Positions 1 through 12,072 are shown, numbered from the stretch's first letter. The stretch is 64,000 bases of DNA from Mastigias papua (GCA_964019165.1 OZ025276.1:4091840-4155839); one strand, 5' to 3'. The notes: a model not told the origin generated them from the letters alone. Made by a program: numbers and translations.

Positions 1-2615
1 CATCGCAAAGGAAATGTCCAATAGTAGTGATGGAGTAAAACTTGAGCCAAAGAAAAAGGGAGGAAGGTACCGTGTTGCTGGTGGCCCAAACAAACAAAGC
101 TGCAAGAACACTAGCTACACTCCAGGCATTACGATGCATATTCCCTAAAGATGGAAAAGTGCGACAAGAGTGGGTTAGGTTTGTTCGAAGACATAGGCCC
201 AACTACACAGCCACTAACAAATATGTGGCTTTCTGCTCCACTCATTTTGAGGAATCAAGCTTCTTGAGGCCGAGCATTGCTTGCACAAACATACGATGGA
301 GGAGAAATCTTATTCCAGGAGCTGTACCAACAAGAGCTGTGGTCAGTCTTAGCTCACCGAAAAAGTTATCACAACATGGCAAGAGACAGGTAACTAAGTG
401 ATCTATCATAACCTATATCTTCATTCTGTACATTCAGCTAAATCTATTACATACAATTGTTAATAGTTCTAGGTTAAAACAAACTGAAGTCATTGACTTT
501 AACAATAGATAGGTGAAATGAAGATTTGATATCATACATTTAGCTCATCCGAAGTGCTATGTCATCAAATCCTTCAGATAGTTCTTCTGCTATGGAAAAG
601 CAGCCAGTTTCTGATGACACGGATTTGGCTAAAGACAGGGATTTGGTTGACGATTGCCTTGAAGACTGTTCATCAGCCTCTGGCACAGGATTATCCATGC
701 ATCAAGCAGATAGCCTTACTTATTCTTTTACTGAGGATGTTCCCAGCCACAAGAAAGTCTATATGTGCATGGAGTGTGAAGAAAAGAAACTGAAAATAAG
801 AACTTTGAACAGGCAACTCAGACGATGGAAAAGTCGATGCATGACTTTACGCAACAAGGTGTGTATTACAACAAAAGGTTTTTGAGTTTCAGCAATCAGA
901 TGTACATGGAGAGTATGAATGTTATGGGCCACTATTTCTGCTTATAGCCATGCTCAGCATGTCTTTGGGTAATAGCAAAAAGAGAAGAAATCTTGTCCTG
1001 GTTATTTGTTTCAGGCTACGGTGAGTGAGGAATCTACTTTGCATCATAATGAGACTTTAGGCAATGACAATGATTGTTATGATGGTGATCAGGATTCAGG
1101 AGATGATGTTGCAAATGATGAGAATGAAAGTGATGCAACAGGCACACAAACTGATAGTGATCTCTATGATAGTGATGGAGATGAAAGTGAAGAGGAAGGC
1201 ATGTCTGAAAATGATGAAGATTGTGCAAGGAATCACTTACAGTATGTGACACTGTAGCTGGATGATCCCTTTATTGCTGCATTGCTGAGTTAAAGAAGCT
1301 AAAGTGCTCCTTGCCCCATAATTTTCTGGTTTTGATTTTAATTTCAACAAAGTATACCTGGCAGTATAAGAACCTATTATGCATTAGTGTTGTGGTAAAA
1401 TGTGGAATAATTGTTTTCTAATCCAGTTACAACTGTATTTTCAGTGTTGATCCTGAGACTCCAGGTTACAATGAGCCAAAATTCATTGTAGTCTGGTCCA
1501 TGTTGGTAAGCCTCTTCTCAATGTTTTGCTTCAAGTGCAAACAGGGAAATCCTTCACTAACTATGAATCAAAATGGCACGTTAGTTACTGTATGTCAGGA
1601 TTGCATGAACTGTGGAGAGTCACGTTTTGTGTGGAAATCACAGCCATTAGTTGTTGGAAAGTACCCGGCTGGAAATCTTGCACTCAGTTTTGCTATTCTG
1701 ATGGCTGGAGCAACTGCAAATAGGTACTACTTGTCTGCAAACATATGGGTCTGGCTGTTTACCAACCATGGACATATTTCATGCATCAGAAGAAGTTCCT
1801 GTTCCCTCTTATTGTAACCTACTGGAAGAAATATCGCAAAAATTCATATGCCAGTTAAAGAATGCTTCACAAATCGTTTGGAGTGAAGATGTGCGTTTTG
1901 ATTCTATGGGACACTCTGCTAAATATGGTGTCTACAGCATGTTCAATTGCAACTTCAACAAAATACTACATTTCGAACTGATCCAGGTATGTGTAGATAA
2001 AATGAGAAACTATGTATTCAGTTAATGCAGTTATAATACAGATTCACTCATAAAGAATAGGAAGGTTATTTGCATGACAAAAACATTTTATGTTGCTATC
2101 AAGTTTGAATTGTTTCATACTCCAAACAAGGTGCAATTCAAATATGCAACATTAGAATGAGAATAGATTGTTGTTGATTTCAGGCCAATGAAACCAAGAG
2201 CAGTGTTGCCATGGAGGTGGAAGGTGCTAAGCGATCCTTTCATAACTTGAACAGTGATGGAATCTGTATCAACACATTCATTTCTGACAGGCATAAAGGA
2301 ATAACAAAATGGATACGAACCGATCAAAAATCAACAGAACACTTCCTTGATATATGGCATGTTGCACGCAACATAACAAAGAAGATCATTAGAGAAAGGG
2401 TTTGAGATCATTAGCAAATGGGTAAAGGCTTTACACAATCACATTTACTGGGCTGCTACCACTACAAAACCTGGTTTTGGGCAGCTAAGTGTAGCCAAGT
2501 GGTCAGCATTTATACGTCATGTGGCAGATAAGCACAATAATCACCCAAACAGTCTACTTACCACTTGCAGTCATGGAGACCTAGACCAGAAAAGAGATTG
2601 GATCCACATAGGTAC
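1..2615 (+). pseudogene. THAP-domain DDE transposase, 5' exons (Kolobok-type candidate)
   Basis: Decayed multi-exon DNA transposase. Around 65-330 a THAP zinc finger can be read across one frameshift (FPKDG near 150, W, CSTHF near 240, then an IPGAVPT tail); the first zinc cysteine appears to be Arg. A Ser/Asp-rich linker follows (559-857), then an acidic exon (1016-1240), then the catalytic region: FCFKCKQ (about 1525), VGKYPAGNLALS (1660-1690), VWSEDVRFDS (1875-1910), SDRHKGI (2280) and HFLDIWHVARN (2340-2375). Introns are visible as GT-AG pairs: 858/1015, 1241/1443, 1987/2184, and a donor near 2611. The 3' exons lie beyond the DIRS insertion, at 7652-8152. The Kolobok assignment comes from the THAP plus DDE layout as I remember the family; I have no TTAA target-site evidence because the 5' end lies outside the window. 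Confidence 0.7.
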
Positions 2616-2761
2616 CATTTTCTTTGCATGTTATCAGTGCTTTATAAACAATTTAAGTGGTGTATCAAAGTACTTGCAAGTTTGTTGCTAAGTGAGGATG
2701 ATTGGCTTTTTCAACTTTAACCCAATTCAACATTAAGTAAAAATGTAAGGCATTTCCAGTG

Positions 2762-2850
2762 TAAACTTTCACTTCTATTACATCATCAGCCTAGTTCCCT
2801 ACAGAGCTGTACGAGATAGTGTGCCGCAGCGCATGTGAACCAGTTGTGTG
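2762..2850 (+). repeat. DIRS left inverted terminal repeat
   Basis: The segment 2800-2843 is a near-exact reverse complement of 7505-7548 in the right repeat (shared ACTGGTTCACATGCGCTGC core). The outer part, 2762-2815, is complementary to the first half of the internal complementary region. Confidence 0.85.
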
Positions 2851-3006
2851 TTGGTGCTTGTGCTAACTGGTCAGATCAAAGACTTGCGTGGTGTAGATTG
2901 GTTTTTTGTGGTGCAGTGGCTGTTACTGTTTTTTCTTCATTATAGAAACAGCTAAGTGATTGTTTGTTATTTATTTGTTATCCTTCACATGTTATAATTC
3001 GTAGTC

Positions 3007-4155
3007 ATGTCTGCAGACAGTGGGGAAAATGTGGAAATGGCTTCTAACCAAGCCTCTTTGTTTGATGTTCCATCCCCTCATACTTTCAGACTCCCTGAAC
3101 AGACTCAATCTGTAGATCTTATTTCGGTCTTAGGTCGTATGAATGAGTCCATAGTCAATTCTAATAACTTGATTCTTAAAGTCCTGAAAGACCAAGGTAG
3201 GCAACGACGCCCACCATATGTGCCAGAGTCTGACTCTGATGAAGGGGATTGTGATGAGCCCCCTTTGAAGAAAAAGCGGGCCGGCATTACTCCTGGGATA
3301 CATTCAAAATCCATTGTTGAGCCAGAAATTGACAAATCTGATATTGCAAGCTCACCAGCCCCTTTAATAGTCGGGCACACAATGGAGACTCATCCTTCAG
3401 TAGATGATGTTGTTAGTCTTTTCGGTGAGCAGGACATTGACGAAGAAGTCAATGCCGTTGAACCTGACTCTATTTCGCAGGACCACTTTCTTACTGAAGT
3501 TGAAAATGCTGTTGCTACAGCAAAAGCTACGGGCCCCCCGATTTCTGGGCATTTAGCCAACATTGTGAATACAAAATTCCACGTTGAGCTCGAGCCCGCA
3601 CAAAGGAAAGCTATCCTTGAAAAGTATCTAGTGCCTGAAAACTGTTCAGGTTTGTATCGCCCGCGCATTAATCATGAGATTTGGAACTCTTTGAGGCCAA
3701 GTTCGAAAATAGCAGACATATTTCTTACCATGCTGCAAGATGCACTCATCACAGCCTCCAGAGCTGTTGCTACTTCTGTCGAAGATATCTTGAAATGCCG
3801 TGAATCGAAGACTTCTTTTGATTTTCAAAATATAGTCTCGCGTCAAAGTGACATTATTACCCTCTTAGGTTTCGTTACGTCAGAGCTTTCTTACCGGCGC
3901 AAGGAAGCATTACGGCCTTCCATTGCGCCAGAATTCAAAAGTGCTTGCAGTCGCACTACAAAACCTACGATGTTTTTGTTCGGGGATGATTTGCCCAAAG
4001 TTATGCAAAAAGTTCGCACAACTAATCGTCTTCTTTCCAACAATTTCACGGTCACACGGCCTCATCGGCGCGGGGGAAATGTTCGAATGAACATCGATAA
4101 TAATCACAGCAACTCTTTTTTATTCCAGAGGGGGAGGATGGCATATCCTCCCTGA
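3007..4155 (+). CDS. DIRS gag-like protein, 382 aa
   Basis: Uninterrupted ORF in the gag position of the DIRS element. The N-terminal half is acidic and serine-rich with a basic patch (PPLKKKRAG, about residues 84-92). The middle holds PSVDDVVSLFGEQDIDEE (about 130-147) and ISGHLANIVNTKF (about 178-190), both with clear counterparts in the second DIRS copy at 9545-10784, so the family relation can be checked inside this window. No zinc knuckle is visible. The first ATG after the left repeat was taken as start. Presumed role is packaging of the element RNA; that is inference from position. It is the only undamaged DIRS ORF here. Confidence 0.8.
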   Translation: MSADSGENVEMASNQASLFDVPSPHTFRLPEQTQSVDLISVLGRMNESIVNSNNLILKVLKDQGRQRRPPYVPESDSDEGDCDEPPLKKKRAGITPGIHSKSIVEPEIDKSDIASSPAPLIVGHTMETHPSVDDVVSLFGEQDIDEEVNAVEPDSISQDHFLTEVENAVATAKATGPPISGHLANIVNTKFHVELEPAQRKAILEKYLVPENCSGLYRPRINHEIWNSLRPSSKIADIFLTMLQDALITASRAVATSVEDILKCRESKTSFDFQNIVSRQSDIITLLGFVTSELSYRRKEALRPSIAPEFKSACSRTTKPTMFLFGDDLPKVMQKVRTTNRLLSNNFTVTRPHRRGGNVRMNIDNNHSNSFLFQRGRMAYPP

Positions 4156-4241
4156 CGAAATCCTCATTATTTCCCACAAAAGAAACGCTCTACCAAGAAC
4201 TGGAAGGTGTAAAACATAAGGTATCCAGTCTCCATTCATTT

Positions 4242-6171
4242 TTGCAAACGATTTTGATTCCTTACTTACAGAATAGAATTGCTACATTTGCTGCAGGTCA
4301 GATCTCTCAGTATATACAAAACTGGAGACAGATAACATCTGATCCTTACATTCTTAATATTGTGTTAGGAGACACCATAGAGTTTGTCAGTCACCCTCCT
4401 TCTCAAGGACGTAGCCCGTCTAATAGTATTTCAGGTACTTTACTGCCAGATGTGAGGAACGACTTACAGAGCCTTTTATCGAAGGGTGTCATAACTTTTT
4501 CCCAACGTGAGAATCTCCAATATGTCTCACCTATATTTTGCGTTCCAAAGAAGGACAATAGAGTGAGACTTATTTTGAATTTAAGAAGATTAAATTCATT
4601 TGTTGCATATCATCATTTTAAGATGGAGACAATCCAACACATATTAACTATGATCACTCCAAAGTGTTGGATGGCGTCTATTGACTTAAAAGATGCCTAC
4701 TACAGTGTAAAGGTCCATCCTTCCTATCAAAAGTACCTAAAATTTTCGTTTCAAGGCAGCCTTTATGCTTATACCGCATACCCCAATGGTCTTGCATCTT
4801 GTCCGCGGCAATTCACTAAACTATTAAAGCCTCCTATTGCCCTCCTCAGGTCTCGTGGACACATCATATCTAGCTACATTGACGATATATATATTCAAAG
4901 TGACACCTACGAAGGATGTGTTAACTCTGTGTTGTCAACATTCAAAGAGTTCGATAATCTTGGTTTCGTTATACATCCGGAAGTCTGAATTTATACCTAA
5001 ACAGCAAATCAGATATTTAGGTTTTATACTAGATTCAACTGCTATGAACATTACGCTACCAACTGACAGAAAGGAAAAAATTAAAGAATGCCTTTCCTTG
5101 ATTTATTCTCAAGCTAGCAATGTGCCAATTAGAGATGTCGCGAAAGCAATAGGTCACATGGTCTCTTCGCTCCCGGCAGTTCCTTTCGGTGGTATACATT
5201 ACAGAAGGTTGGAAAATGACAAAATAAATGCATTGACATCTGTTAATGGTAATTTTGATAAAACCATGACAATTTCTTCTCATGCCCTTGTAGATGTTAA
5301 ATGGTGGCTTAACAATATAGACAAGAGCTATGGCCTCATAAGACAAACACCACCTGAAGGTCAGATTTATTCTGATGCTTCACCTCTTGGTTGGGGGGCG
5401 GCATTTGGTAATATTACAAGAAACGGAAAATGGCTTCCTTCAGAACTGTCTTATCATATTAATACGTGTGAACTCCTGGCAGCCTACTTTGCCCTTAACT
5501 GTTTCATTTCTGATGTAAAAAATAAGCATATCAAACTGATGATTGATAATACTACTGCAGTTGCAGTTATTAATCATATGGGTACTAGTCACAGTGATGA
5601 CTGTAATTCGATCGCGATAAAACTTTGGTCTTTGTGTTTCCAACATAATATGTGGCTGACTGCTTGTCACATTCCAGGTAAGTTAAATGTTGTTGCCGAT
5701 AAAGAATCAAGGCAATTTTTTAAACAGGACGCTGAATGGATGCTAAATAAAGATGTCCTAAATAAAGCGTTGTTAAGACTAGATTTTTGCCCAGATATTG
5801 ACTTATTTGCATCAAGACTAAATCGTCAATTTGTCAAATATTGTTCACTAAGACCTGATCCTAATGCCATGATAATAGATGCATTCACTGTCTCCTGGAG
5901 TAATACAAAATTTTACTGTTTTCCTCCATTTAGTTGCATCCTTCTTGTTTTGCAAAAAATTCAACAGGACAAAGCAATGGGAATCCTTGTTGTTCCAAAC
6001 TGGCCAACTCAGCCGTGGTTCCCCATTTTGATAAAGATGCTCAGCATTCCACCAGTTCACCTTCGAACCAAGAAAACGTTGCTGCAGTTACCATCAATGC
6101 CTCATCAGAAACACCCATTGATTCCCAAATTAAACTTGATGGTATACTTAGTATCAGGGAGTCTCTCGTAA
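4242..6171 (+). pseudogene. DIRS reverse transcriptase / RNase H, frameshifted
   Basis: Two overlapping frames carry one protein. The first, to 4988, has RT motifs: VPKKDNRVRLILNLRRLN (4540-4590), DLKDAYYSVKVHP (4680-4715) and the catalytic SSYIDDIYI (about 4870-4895). The second frame picks up at about 4985 with KSEFIPKQQIRYLGFILDS and runs into RNase H: YSDASPLGWGAAFG (5367-5408), a Glu-containing CELLAAYFAL (5468) and LMIDNTTAV (5535-5565). A small indel near 4975-4985 separates the frames. A tail with DLFASRLNRQF (5800-5835) follows, as in other DIRS pol proteins, and overlaps the start of the recombinase ORF. Confidence 0.85.
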
Positions 6172-7136
6172 AGCAAGGATTTTCTTCATTGTCTACCGAC
6201 ATTATTATGTCCTCGTGGCGACATTCTACCAAAAAACAATACGCTACGTATATCAAACGCTGGTTTCAGTATTGCAATGAGCATCAATATAATCCTCTTA
6301 CTTCACCAGTGCAGATAGCTATTCAGTTCTTTACGCTTTTGTTTGAAAAGGGTTTATCATATAGTTGCATCAATACGGCTCGAAGTGCTCTTTCTTGCAT
6401 TTTTCAACTAAGTGACAGTGATTTTAATTTTGGAAATCTCCCAATTGTCAGGCGTTTTGTGCGTGGTATTTTTCAGTTGCGTCCTGCTTTGCCAAAATAC
6501 AAGACTGTTTGGAATGTGCATACTGTATTTGACTTTATACGTTCTTGTCAGACAGTAGAAGAATTGAGCCTAAAAGACTTAACTTTGCATTTAACTTTTC
6601 TTCTTTGTATATTAAGCGCTCAAAGACGGCAAACCATTAAAGCTTTGCGTATCGATAGTATGGATGTTACTTCATCTGCGTACACTTTTCCAATTGCAGA
6701 TATTTTAAAACAATCTCGACCAGGATTTCATCAACAACCTATTCGGTATGAGAAATATACTGCAGAACCCAGATTGTTTATATATAATCATTTAACAGAG
6801 TATATTACTAGGACAAGATTGATTTGAGGCGATGTTCAACAACTCTTAATTTCACATTCCAGTCCGCACCATGCGGCATCATCTGAGACAATTTCACGTT
6901 GGTGTAAACAATTCCTCTCATTAGCAGGAATAAATACTAGTAATTATAAAGGACACAGTACTCGTGCCGCCTCTACTTCGCTCCTTGTGCAGTCTAATGC
7001 CGTTAACTTATCGGATGTTTTAAAGGCTGCGGGATGGTCGAATGAACACTGTTTCCGTCGTTTTTATAATCTGCCGCAAGAACATTCTATCAATATAGGA
7101 TCGGCACTCCTGGACAATGACAGTTCGACATTCTAA
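5934..7136 (+). pseudogene. DIRS tyrosine recombinase, one internal stop
   Basis: Site-specific recombinase that integrates the circular DIRS DNA. One frame runs from 5934 to the TAA at 7134-7136, broken only by TGA at 6825-6827. Family residues can be seen: the first Arg in SAQRRQTIK (about 6615-6645), the HxxR box in KGHSTRAAS (about 6950-6977) and the tyrosine nucleophile in FRRFYNLPQE (about 7053-7082). An N-terminal SAM-like domain (SWRHSTKKQYATYIKRW, about 6212-6265) precedes the catalytic part. The stop lies between the first Arg and the HxxR box, so without readthrough the protein would lose two of the four catalytic positions. Confidence 0.87.
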
Positions 7137-7296
7137 TTAACACTATGTATTGAATATTTACTGCTAGTTTTGTTGCGTCGACTGACGCCTACCCGATTTT
7201 TGTTAAATTGCTGTTGTTTAAACTTGGATTTGTTGCCTTTTTTATTTGCATACCTCTTTCCTTTTCTGAGGTTAAACGTAAATGTCTCAATGCCAG

Positions 7297-7435
7297 CTCT
7301 AAAATCTCGTACAGCTCTGTAGGGAACTAGGCCGATGACGTAATAGACTTGGAAAAGTAAACGAACCTACCTGTAGGTGACGTTTGATTGAAAGTCTGTA
7401 AGTCATCGGCCGTGACCGGAAGAGCTGTACTCCCT
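7297..7435 (+). repeat. DIRS internal complementary region
   Basis: The first half (to about 7358) is the reverse complement of the element's left end; the second half (about 7359-7430) is the reverse complement of its right end. They meet at GTAAAC/GAACC, which marks the two element ends and supports the boundaries 2762 and about 7632. Confidence 0.85.
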
Positions 7436-7502
7436 CCCATCATATTTCATATTTTGTCCGTTTGTAAGCCCACCCTATTTCATTGTATTAGCCATTGACA
7501 CA

Positions 7503-7632
7503 TTTACTTCTCTAAAGACTGGTTCACATGCGCTGCAGCACACTATCTCGTACAGCTCTTCCGGTCACGGCCGATGACTTACAGAATTTCAATCAAGCTT
7601 CACCTACAGGTAGGTTCGTTTAATTTTCCAAT
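7503..7632 (+). repeat. DIRS right inverted terminal repeat
   Basis: 7505-7548 mirrors the left repeat. 7549-7632 is complementary to the second half of the internal complementary region. The similarity fades after GGTTCGTTTA. Confidence 0.8.
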
Positions 7633-7651
7633 TTTAGTTACTCCAGGATAT

Positions 7652-8152
7652 AACAAGTAGCATCATATCTTGATGAATAACCAAATTATAGCTGCAATCA
7701 AAATGTTGTCAACTGAGGCCCAAACCAGTTGCCTTGAAGGATTCCACACTACGTTAAACCATTGGCACCCTAAAATGTTTCACTTTTCTTGGATTGGTAC
7801 AATGTGAAGGTAAAAAGATAATCTTTGAATTATAGTAACTGCTGTTTGCATAGTTGAAGAAAGTGATGTGTCTTAAAATCCTGAAGTTATGTACAGAATA
7901 TAAAGAGTAGGAATCTAGTGCTATGGGAAGATTACTTTTATTTGTATTAATTTCACAGTCTGGTACATTCATTCATAATCGCAGTATTAATGTTCTAGGC
8001 ATATTTTGGCCAGTTTACATTTCAATGAGAACCTTCATAGGCAGAAGAGAAGTGCAAAGGATGGTAAAACATATACCAAGATTGTTTGGCCAAAATACAA
8101 GATGGGTGAAGAAGTTGTTAAAGAAAGAGCTCTCCCACAAACATATGGTAAT
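7652..8152 (+). pseudogene. THAP-domain transposase, 3' exons after the DIRS insertion
   Basis: Continuation of the transposase at 1-2615. An acceptor (CCAATTTTAG, to 7639) opens an exon whose readable core is STEAQTSCLEGFHTTLNHW (7705-7770), ending at a donor near 7811. A further exon starts after TTCTAG at about 8001 and reads LASLHFNEN (about 8005-8035), then KDGKTYTKIVWPKYKMGEE, and ends at about 8150 before GTAATA. These follow the order of the family's C-terminal blocks, so the DIRS element lies in an intron and did not destroy an exon. A small frameshift is present near 7800. Confidence 0.68.
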
Positions 8153-8261
8153 AATGTTACATCTGTATTCTAGCTTATATTACATTAACAAAGATTCTCC
8201 CTTATTATCAAATATGGAAATCAACAAGAAGCCTATAGCATTGCAAACCGTTGATTGATTG

Positions 8262-9068
8262 CCACTGGAGAAAAGAATAGAGCTCATTATGATGTAAATG
8301 CCAAGTCAACTGACGTCCATCCAAACGATTGGGTGCTTGTTTGAAATTTGTTGGAGAGGGGAGTACCCTGTAAAGTATGGTTGTATTGCAAAGAGGACAT
8401 TCACTGTGTCATTTGACATAAAGATAATCCTTCGCCCATAAACAATATACAATGAGAAAATGGAACAGGTCCTATTGGAGTATTGCACAGGAGTCTATTG
8501 TTGCCATGCAATGAATTATCAAATGGCTATGGATGCTGCTCCGCATCAACCCATTTTGACATGTCGTAAGTACACTATGTACCATACACGATCTACAACA
8601 CACTTTTCTACAATTCGTGCAACTGACTGTGACTCAGAAGATGACATTTTTATTCCCGTGAATAGTAATGGATTATTGGAAAGACCGACGCAACCATTAA
8701 GAAACAGGCCGGTACCAACATTTGATATACACAATGTAACTGATAGTGGAGAAGCCATGAACTCTGCAAATGATAGAGACCATGAGCTGCTGCAATAACG
8801 GGAAATGCCTTATAGTGTCATACATGGACATTTAAGTGAACAAGCGTCATCTGAGGCACAAGGAAGTAATCGTCCAGTCCGTAGTCAACAGCCACCAAAC
8901 CGATTAGCTTATTATGCGCCACCAGGACAATTGTTATCAACTTCCAGTTTTGATAACCATAATAGTGCTCTGCATGTTCCAGTCCTTTCCACTAGCTTTT
9001 TGTCAATACATCGCTGTATACCATCCTATCGTTTGCAGTCGTATCCAGTTATTTTTCACATGGCATAA
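8262..9068 (+). pseudogene. Ty3/gypsy integrase C-terminal fragment
   Basis: Reads as the end of a gypsy pol: an NDWVLV-NLLERG block (about 8320-8355, with a stop inside), then a VLHRSLLLPCN block (about 8478-8510), then a long acidic tail ending in a PPNRLAYYAPPGQ-like block (about 8893-8933). The same blocks occur in the complete gypsy element on the minus strand (LHRNLLLPC and PNRLMYYAPG, inside 42483-44099), so the two are related families. Several stops are present and the catalytic core is missing. No LTR was recognised next to it. Confidence 0.62.
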
Positions 9069-9268
9069 GAACCAAATAGTTCACTTGATCATCAGAAGTA
9101 CATTGTTATCATTCCTGATGTTTTAAAGTTCACTTATATATTTTCATTTTACATTTACTATATTATCATTATTCTTTTACATGAACAGCTTTCATACATC
9201 AATATGTACCAAAATAGTCTCACCTTTTTCCCGGTCGAGTTTTAGAATCGTTATTCGCAGTTATGACA

Positions 9269-10985
9269 TTACACTTCTTCAGAATACAAAACAATGGTAT
9301 TGCTACTGACGGAATCACTCTGGAATGGAAACAGTTTATGCCAAACTCGTTGAATAAAGATAAAATAATAATGATTAAAGTCAATCACATTACCAGAAAC
9401 AATTCGTAAAATATATGGATCAGAAGTAATTTTTGCCCATTCTGTCAAATAGTATGAAATCTGTCCTGCAGAGAATGTTTCTACTTTAGATAACAGATGA
9501 GGACGTAGAACTGTGGATATGAAAAGCTTCAAGGACGATACCTTTACATTTTCCAATTTTTGTATATTTCTTCCCTCGGGACTTGAATGAATGTTGATTT
9601 CCCCTGCCTCTGTGGCCCTCCCCCACTGCGATAAAAAAGAAGTCTGCTGAGAGGTGGACTTGGCACAGCATGAAAACTGAGTTCTACGTGGAGGCCTAGC
9701 AGCAATTTGTGTGTAATTTGATTGATTGCTTTGACCTCTTGCATAGTCTTTGCCATGTCATCGCCAAAAAGTAAAGTAGTCGGCTTGGTAGTTTGCCCAC
9801 AAGCTGCTTTGTAGATTGGATTTATAGAGGCGGTATGATATTTCCTTGCTAACAAAACCAAGAAGGGGTATAGCATCAATTCCCTTGGAACTGACTGATA
9901 ATCAAGGGGAGTTTTAGACTCCCTGTTCTGCAAAATATCGTTGATTGACATTGCAAGGGCACTAGATGCTGTAAAATAGCATCTTGAAGGGCGGTAAAGG
10001 ATTTATCCGCCGATTTCGTTTCTGGTCGAATGGTACCCCACACTTGTGGGTTTACGCAGGGTCTATAAAAACCAGTGCAATGTTCTGGTATTAAGTATTT
10101 GCCAATGAGCTGTTTTCGCTGGGCCGATTCCAACTCTATATGGAACTTATTGTTCAAGATTTTTGCTAGATGATCCGAAACGGGCGGACCTTTAGGCACT
10201 GAAATGGCAGTTGCCATGTCAATGTGATCGAGAAAAGCATCCTGTGCTATGACTTCACTTTCATTGGGATCTTGGATATCATTATCATCAAGATCCTGCT
10301 CACCAAAGAGACTTACAGCATCGTCAACTGGAGGACAAGTCTCTAAAGTCTGCCCGGCTATAGAAGGGGCGGGTGAGTGTATGTTCTCATCTTCCACATC
10401 TAGAGGTGGAAAGGAACTAGGCTCTGCCTGAAGCCTATCTGGGTTGACTGAGAGCGTGGCACTGGACGCTGTGAGCTTTCTTTTTGCAACTGTAAAGTCA
10501 TTGCCCGACTCAAAATCTGATTGAGAGATAGCCCTTTTGGAAGCATGTCCTGGGGGCATACCATGTTTCTGCTGAGAAAGAAATTCAGCTAGTAGTTTTT
10601 TTGACAATAAGATAGTATCGTTCATTTTATTCAGCAGAGAGAACATAATGGGCTCTTGGAATGTTCGGTCAACTACAGTGCCGTGTGGCAAATGATTAGA
10701 AATGGCTTCCTCACTTTCGAGAGGCAAATCAGAACTCAAATCATTTTCTTCGGAAGCCATTACCCAGCAATGAAATGAAAACAAAGAAAAAACTTAGCAA
10801 TATACTTATCTGATCAAATGATCGCCACAGCGTATTACTTGAAACACCAGAGAGACTTAGACACAACATGCAGCAGGCAAATCTTTGGCTTGTTCGCAAA
10901 CGCAGGAACACACAACTGGTTCGCATGTGCTAGCGCACACTATTTCGTACAGCTCCGTAGGGAGCTGGGCCGATGACGAAATAGA
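9269..10985 (-). mobile_element. DIRS1-like element, second copy, 3'-truncated
   Basis: A minus-strand relative of the element at 2762-7632. Its outer repeat (10917-10985) matches the first copy's left repeat (CGTACAGCTC, TAGGGA and GGCCGATGACG blocks). A gag-like ORF and the first about 95 codons of pol (9269-9556, with LTEWAKITSDPYILRIVSG) follow. Similarity ends at about 9230-9269, so RT, recombinase, internal region and right repeat are gone. The 5' end joins BEL/Pao integrase sequence at about 10985, so it was inserted into that element. Confidence 0.8.
9545..10784 (-). pseudogene. DIRS gag-like protein of the truncated copy
   Basis: Two overlapping frames (10784-9876 and 9951-9544) together cover the gag of the second DIRS copy. 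Conserved blocks are PPVDDAVSLFGEQDLDDN, VSDHLAKILNNKFHIELESAQRK and the later TTKPTTLLFGDDMAKTMQ, each with a match in the intact gag at 3007-4155. A frameshift between about 9880 and 9950 separates the halves. The alternative upstream start lies seven codons before the MASEEN start; the latter aligns better with the other copy's start. Confidence 0.75.
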
Positions 10986-11405
10986 ATCACCAGCTCTACA
11001 AGTCCAATGTATCTGGTTTCTTGTATCCCCTTTGATGAGAACAACTTGACCAATGTGGATCCCTTGAGATTGACTGTCCTTTTTACGAAGATCATGTCTT
11101 TCCTGAGGAAACAAAACATAATCATTGTGCCATCTTTTCCACAAGTTCTCTTTACACCTTTGTAAATAGTTAGCCCTCCTGCGCATGTCCTTTTCTTGTA
11201 TCATTGATGGCTCTGGTTCTAAAAGTGCCTTGTTCTGACTTAGACGCATTATGTTTGATGTCAATATTGATAACTGAATGTCATCTTCAATGTAACTTAG
11301 TGGTCTGTTGGTAAAAATCACCCCAATGTCTAGCAGTAGTTCTCCTAACTCTTCAAATTTTGAGCTTTGCATGTCCTAGAACCTTATACATTACTTGCTT
11401 TGTAA

Positions 11406-12072
11406 AGCCGCTCTTACACGGTCAGATTTTGTCGAATTCGATAATCGAATTCGCCATAATCTGACTGTGTAAATGAAAAAATTGAATGTCGAAAGTCACC
11501 ATCAGACTGTCGAATTCGATTTTTGAAGAATCAAACATGTTCTATTCCATTCGACAAATCGAACGTTAAATGAATGACACTTTTTGCTCGCCCACGCTTC
11601 CGCATCACTTTTATCATGAAAGTCCACGCTCTATCCCGAATCAGCGGGGCCAAAGTGGAATAGAATGAAGAAATAGACCTATTAATTGCTTACTATGAAA
11701 GAGAAGAGGGCTCAATAAAAGAAAAACTTTCATCAAAAGTTTCAGGATTTTTTGTGTGGCCTTTTTCTTCGGCGAAGCACAACTCCTTCAAAAGTAGAGG
11801 ACGCTGCATTACCCATTCTTTCGTCAATTTTGACCATTTTCCGCTCATATTTTTTCGTCGTTTAAAACCAATACTATTAATATCGCAGCTAAAGCAACCT
11901 GATCTTCTGTGTTTGTTACACAACACCAAGTTAGCTGTTTTATATATTATTAAAGCTACTTATGAGTCGATAAAACCTGACTGTGTAAAAGGGGCTTTCA
12001 ATTCGACAAATCTGAAGAAGGACAAGATTTGACAAATCGCATTCGACAAAATCTGACTGTGTAAGAGCGGCT
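11406..12072. mobile_element. Harbinger-type MITE with TAA target duplication
   Basis: A 667-bp element with terminal inverted repeats (AGCCGCTCTTACAC then R then GTCAG at both ends, continuing as ATTTTGTCGAAT) and a 3-bp duplication TAA at 11403-11405 and 12073-12075. TWA duplications are the PIF/Harbinger habit. The left end is itself palindromic around TCGAATTCGA. On the plus strand near 11660-11705 a frame reads NEEIDLLIAYYERE, like the SANT/Myb partner protein of Harbinger elements, so this may be a deletion derivative of a coding element. It sits in BEL/Pao integrase sequence. Confidence 0.82.

Larger units (their letters stand above)
2762..7632 (+). mobile_element. DIRS1-like tyrosine-recombinase retrotransposon, nearly complete
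   Basis: The order is left inverted terminal repeat, gag-like ORF, RT/RNase H, tyrosine recombinase, internal complementary region, right inverted terminal repeat: the DIRS1 layout. The internal region at 7297-7435 is complementary first to the left end (2762-2815) and then to the right end (7550-7632), as expected for a copy made through a circular intermediate. No target duplication is expected in this family. It sits in an intron of the THAP transposase, whose exons resume at 7652. Only two lesions are obvious: a frameshift in RT near 4980 and a TGA in the recombinase at 6825-6827. So the copy is recent or long conserved, but probably not autonomous. Confidence 0.88.

Noticed and set aside
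1034..1252. Histidine-rich minus-strand ORF
   Set aside because: Shadow of the acidic (GAT/GAA-rich) exon of the THAP transposase on the other strand.
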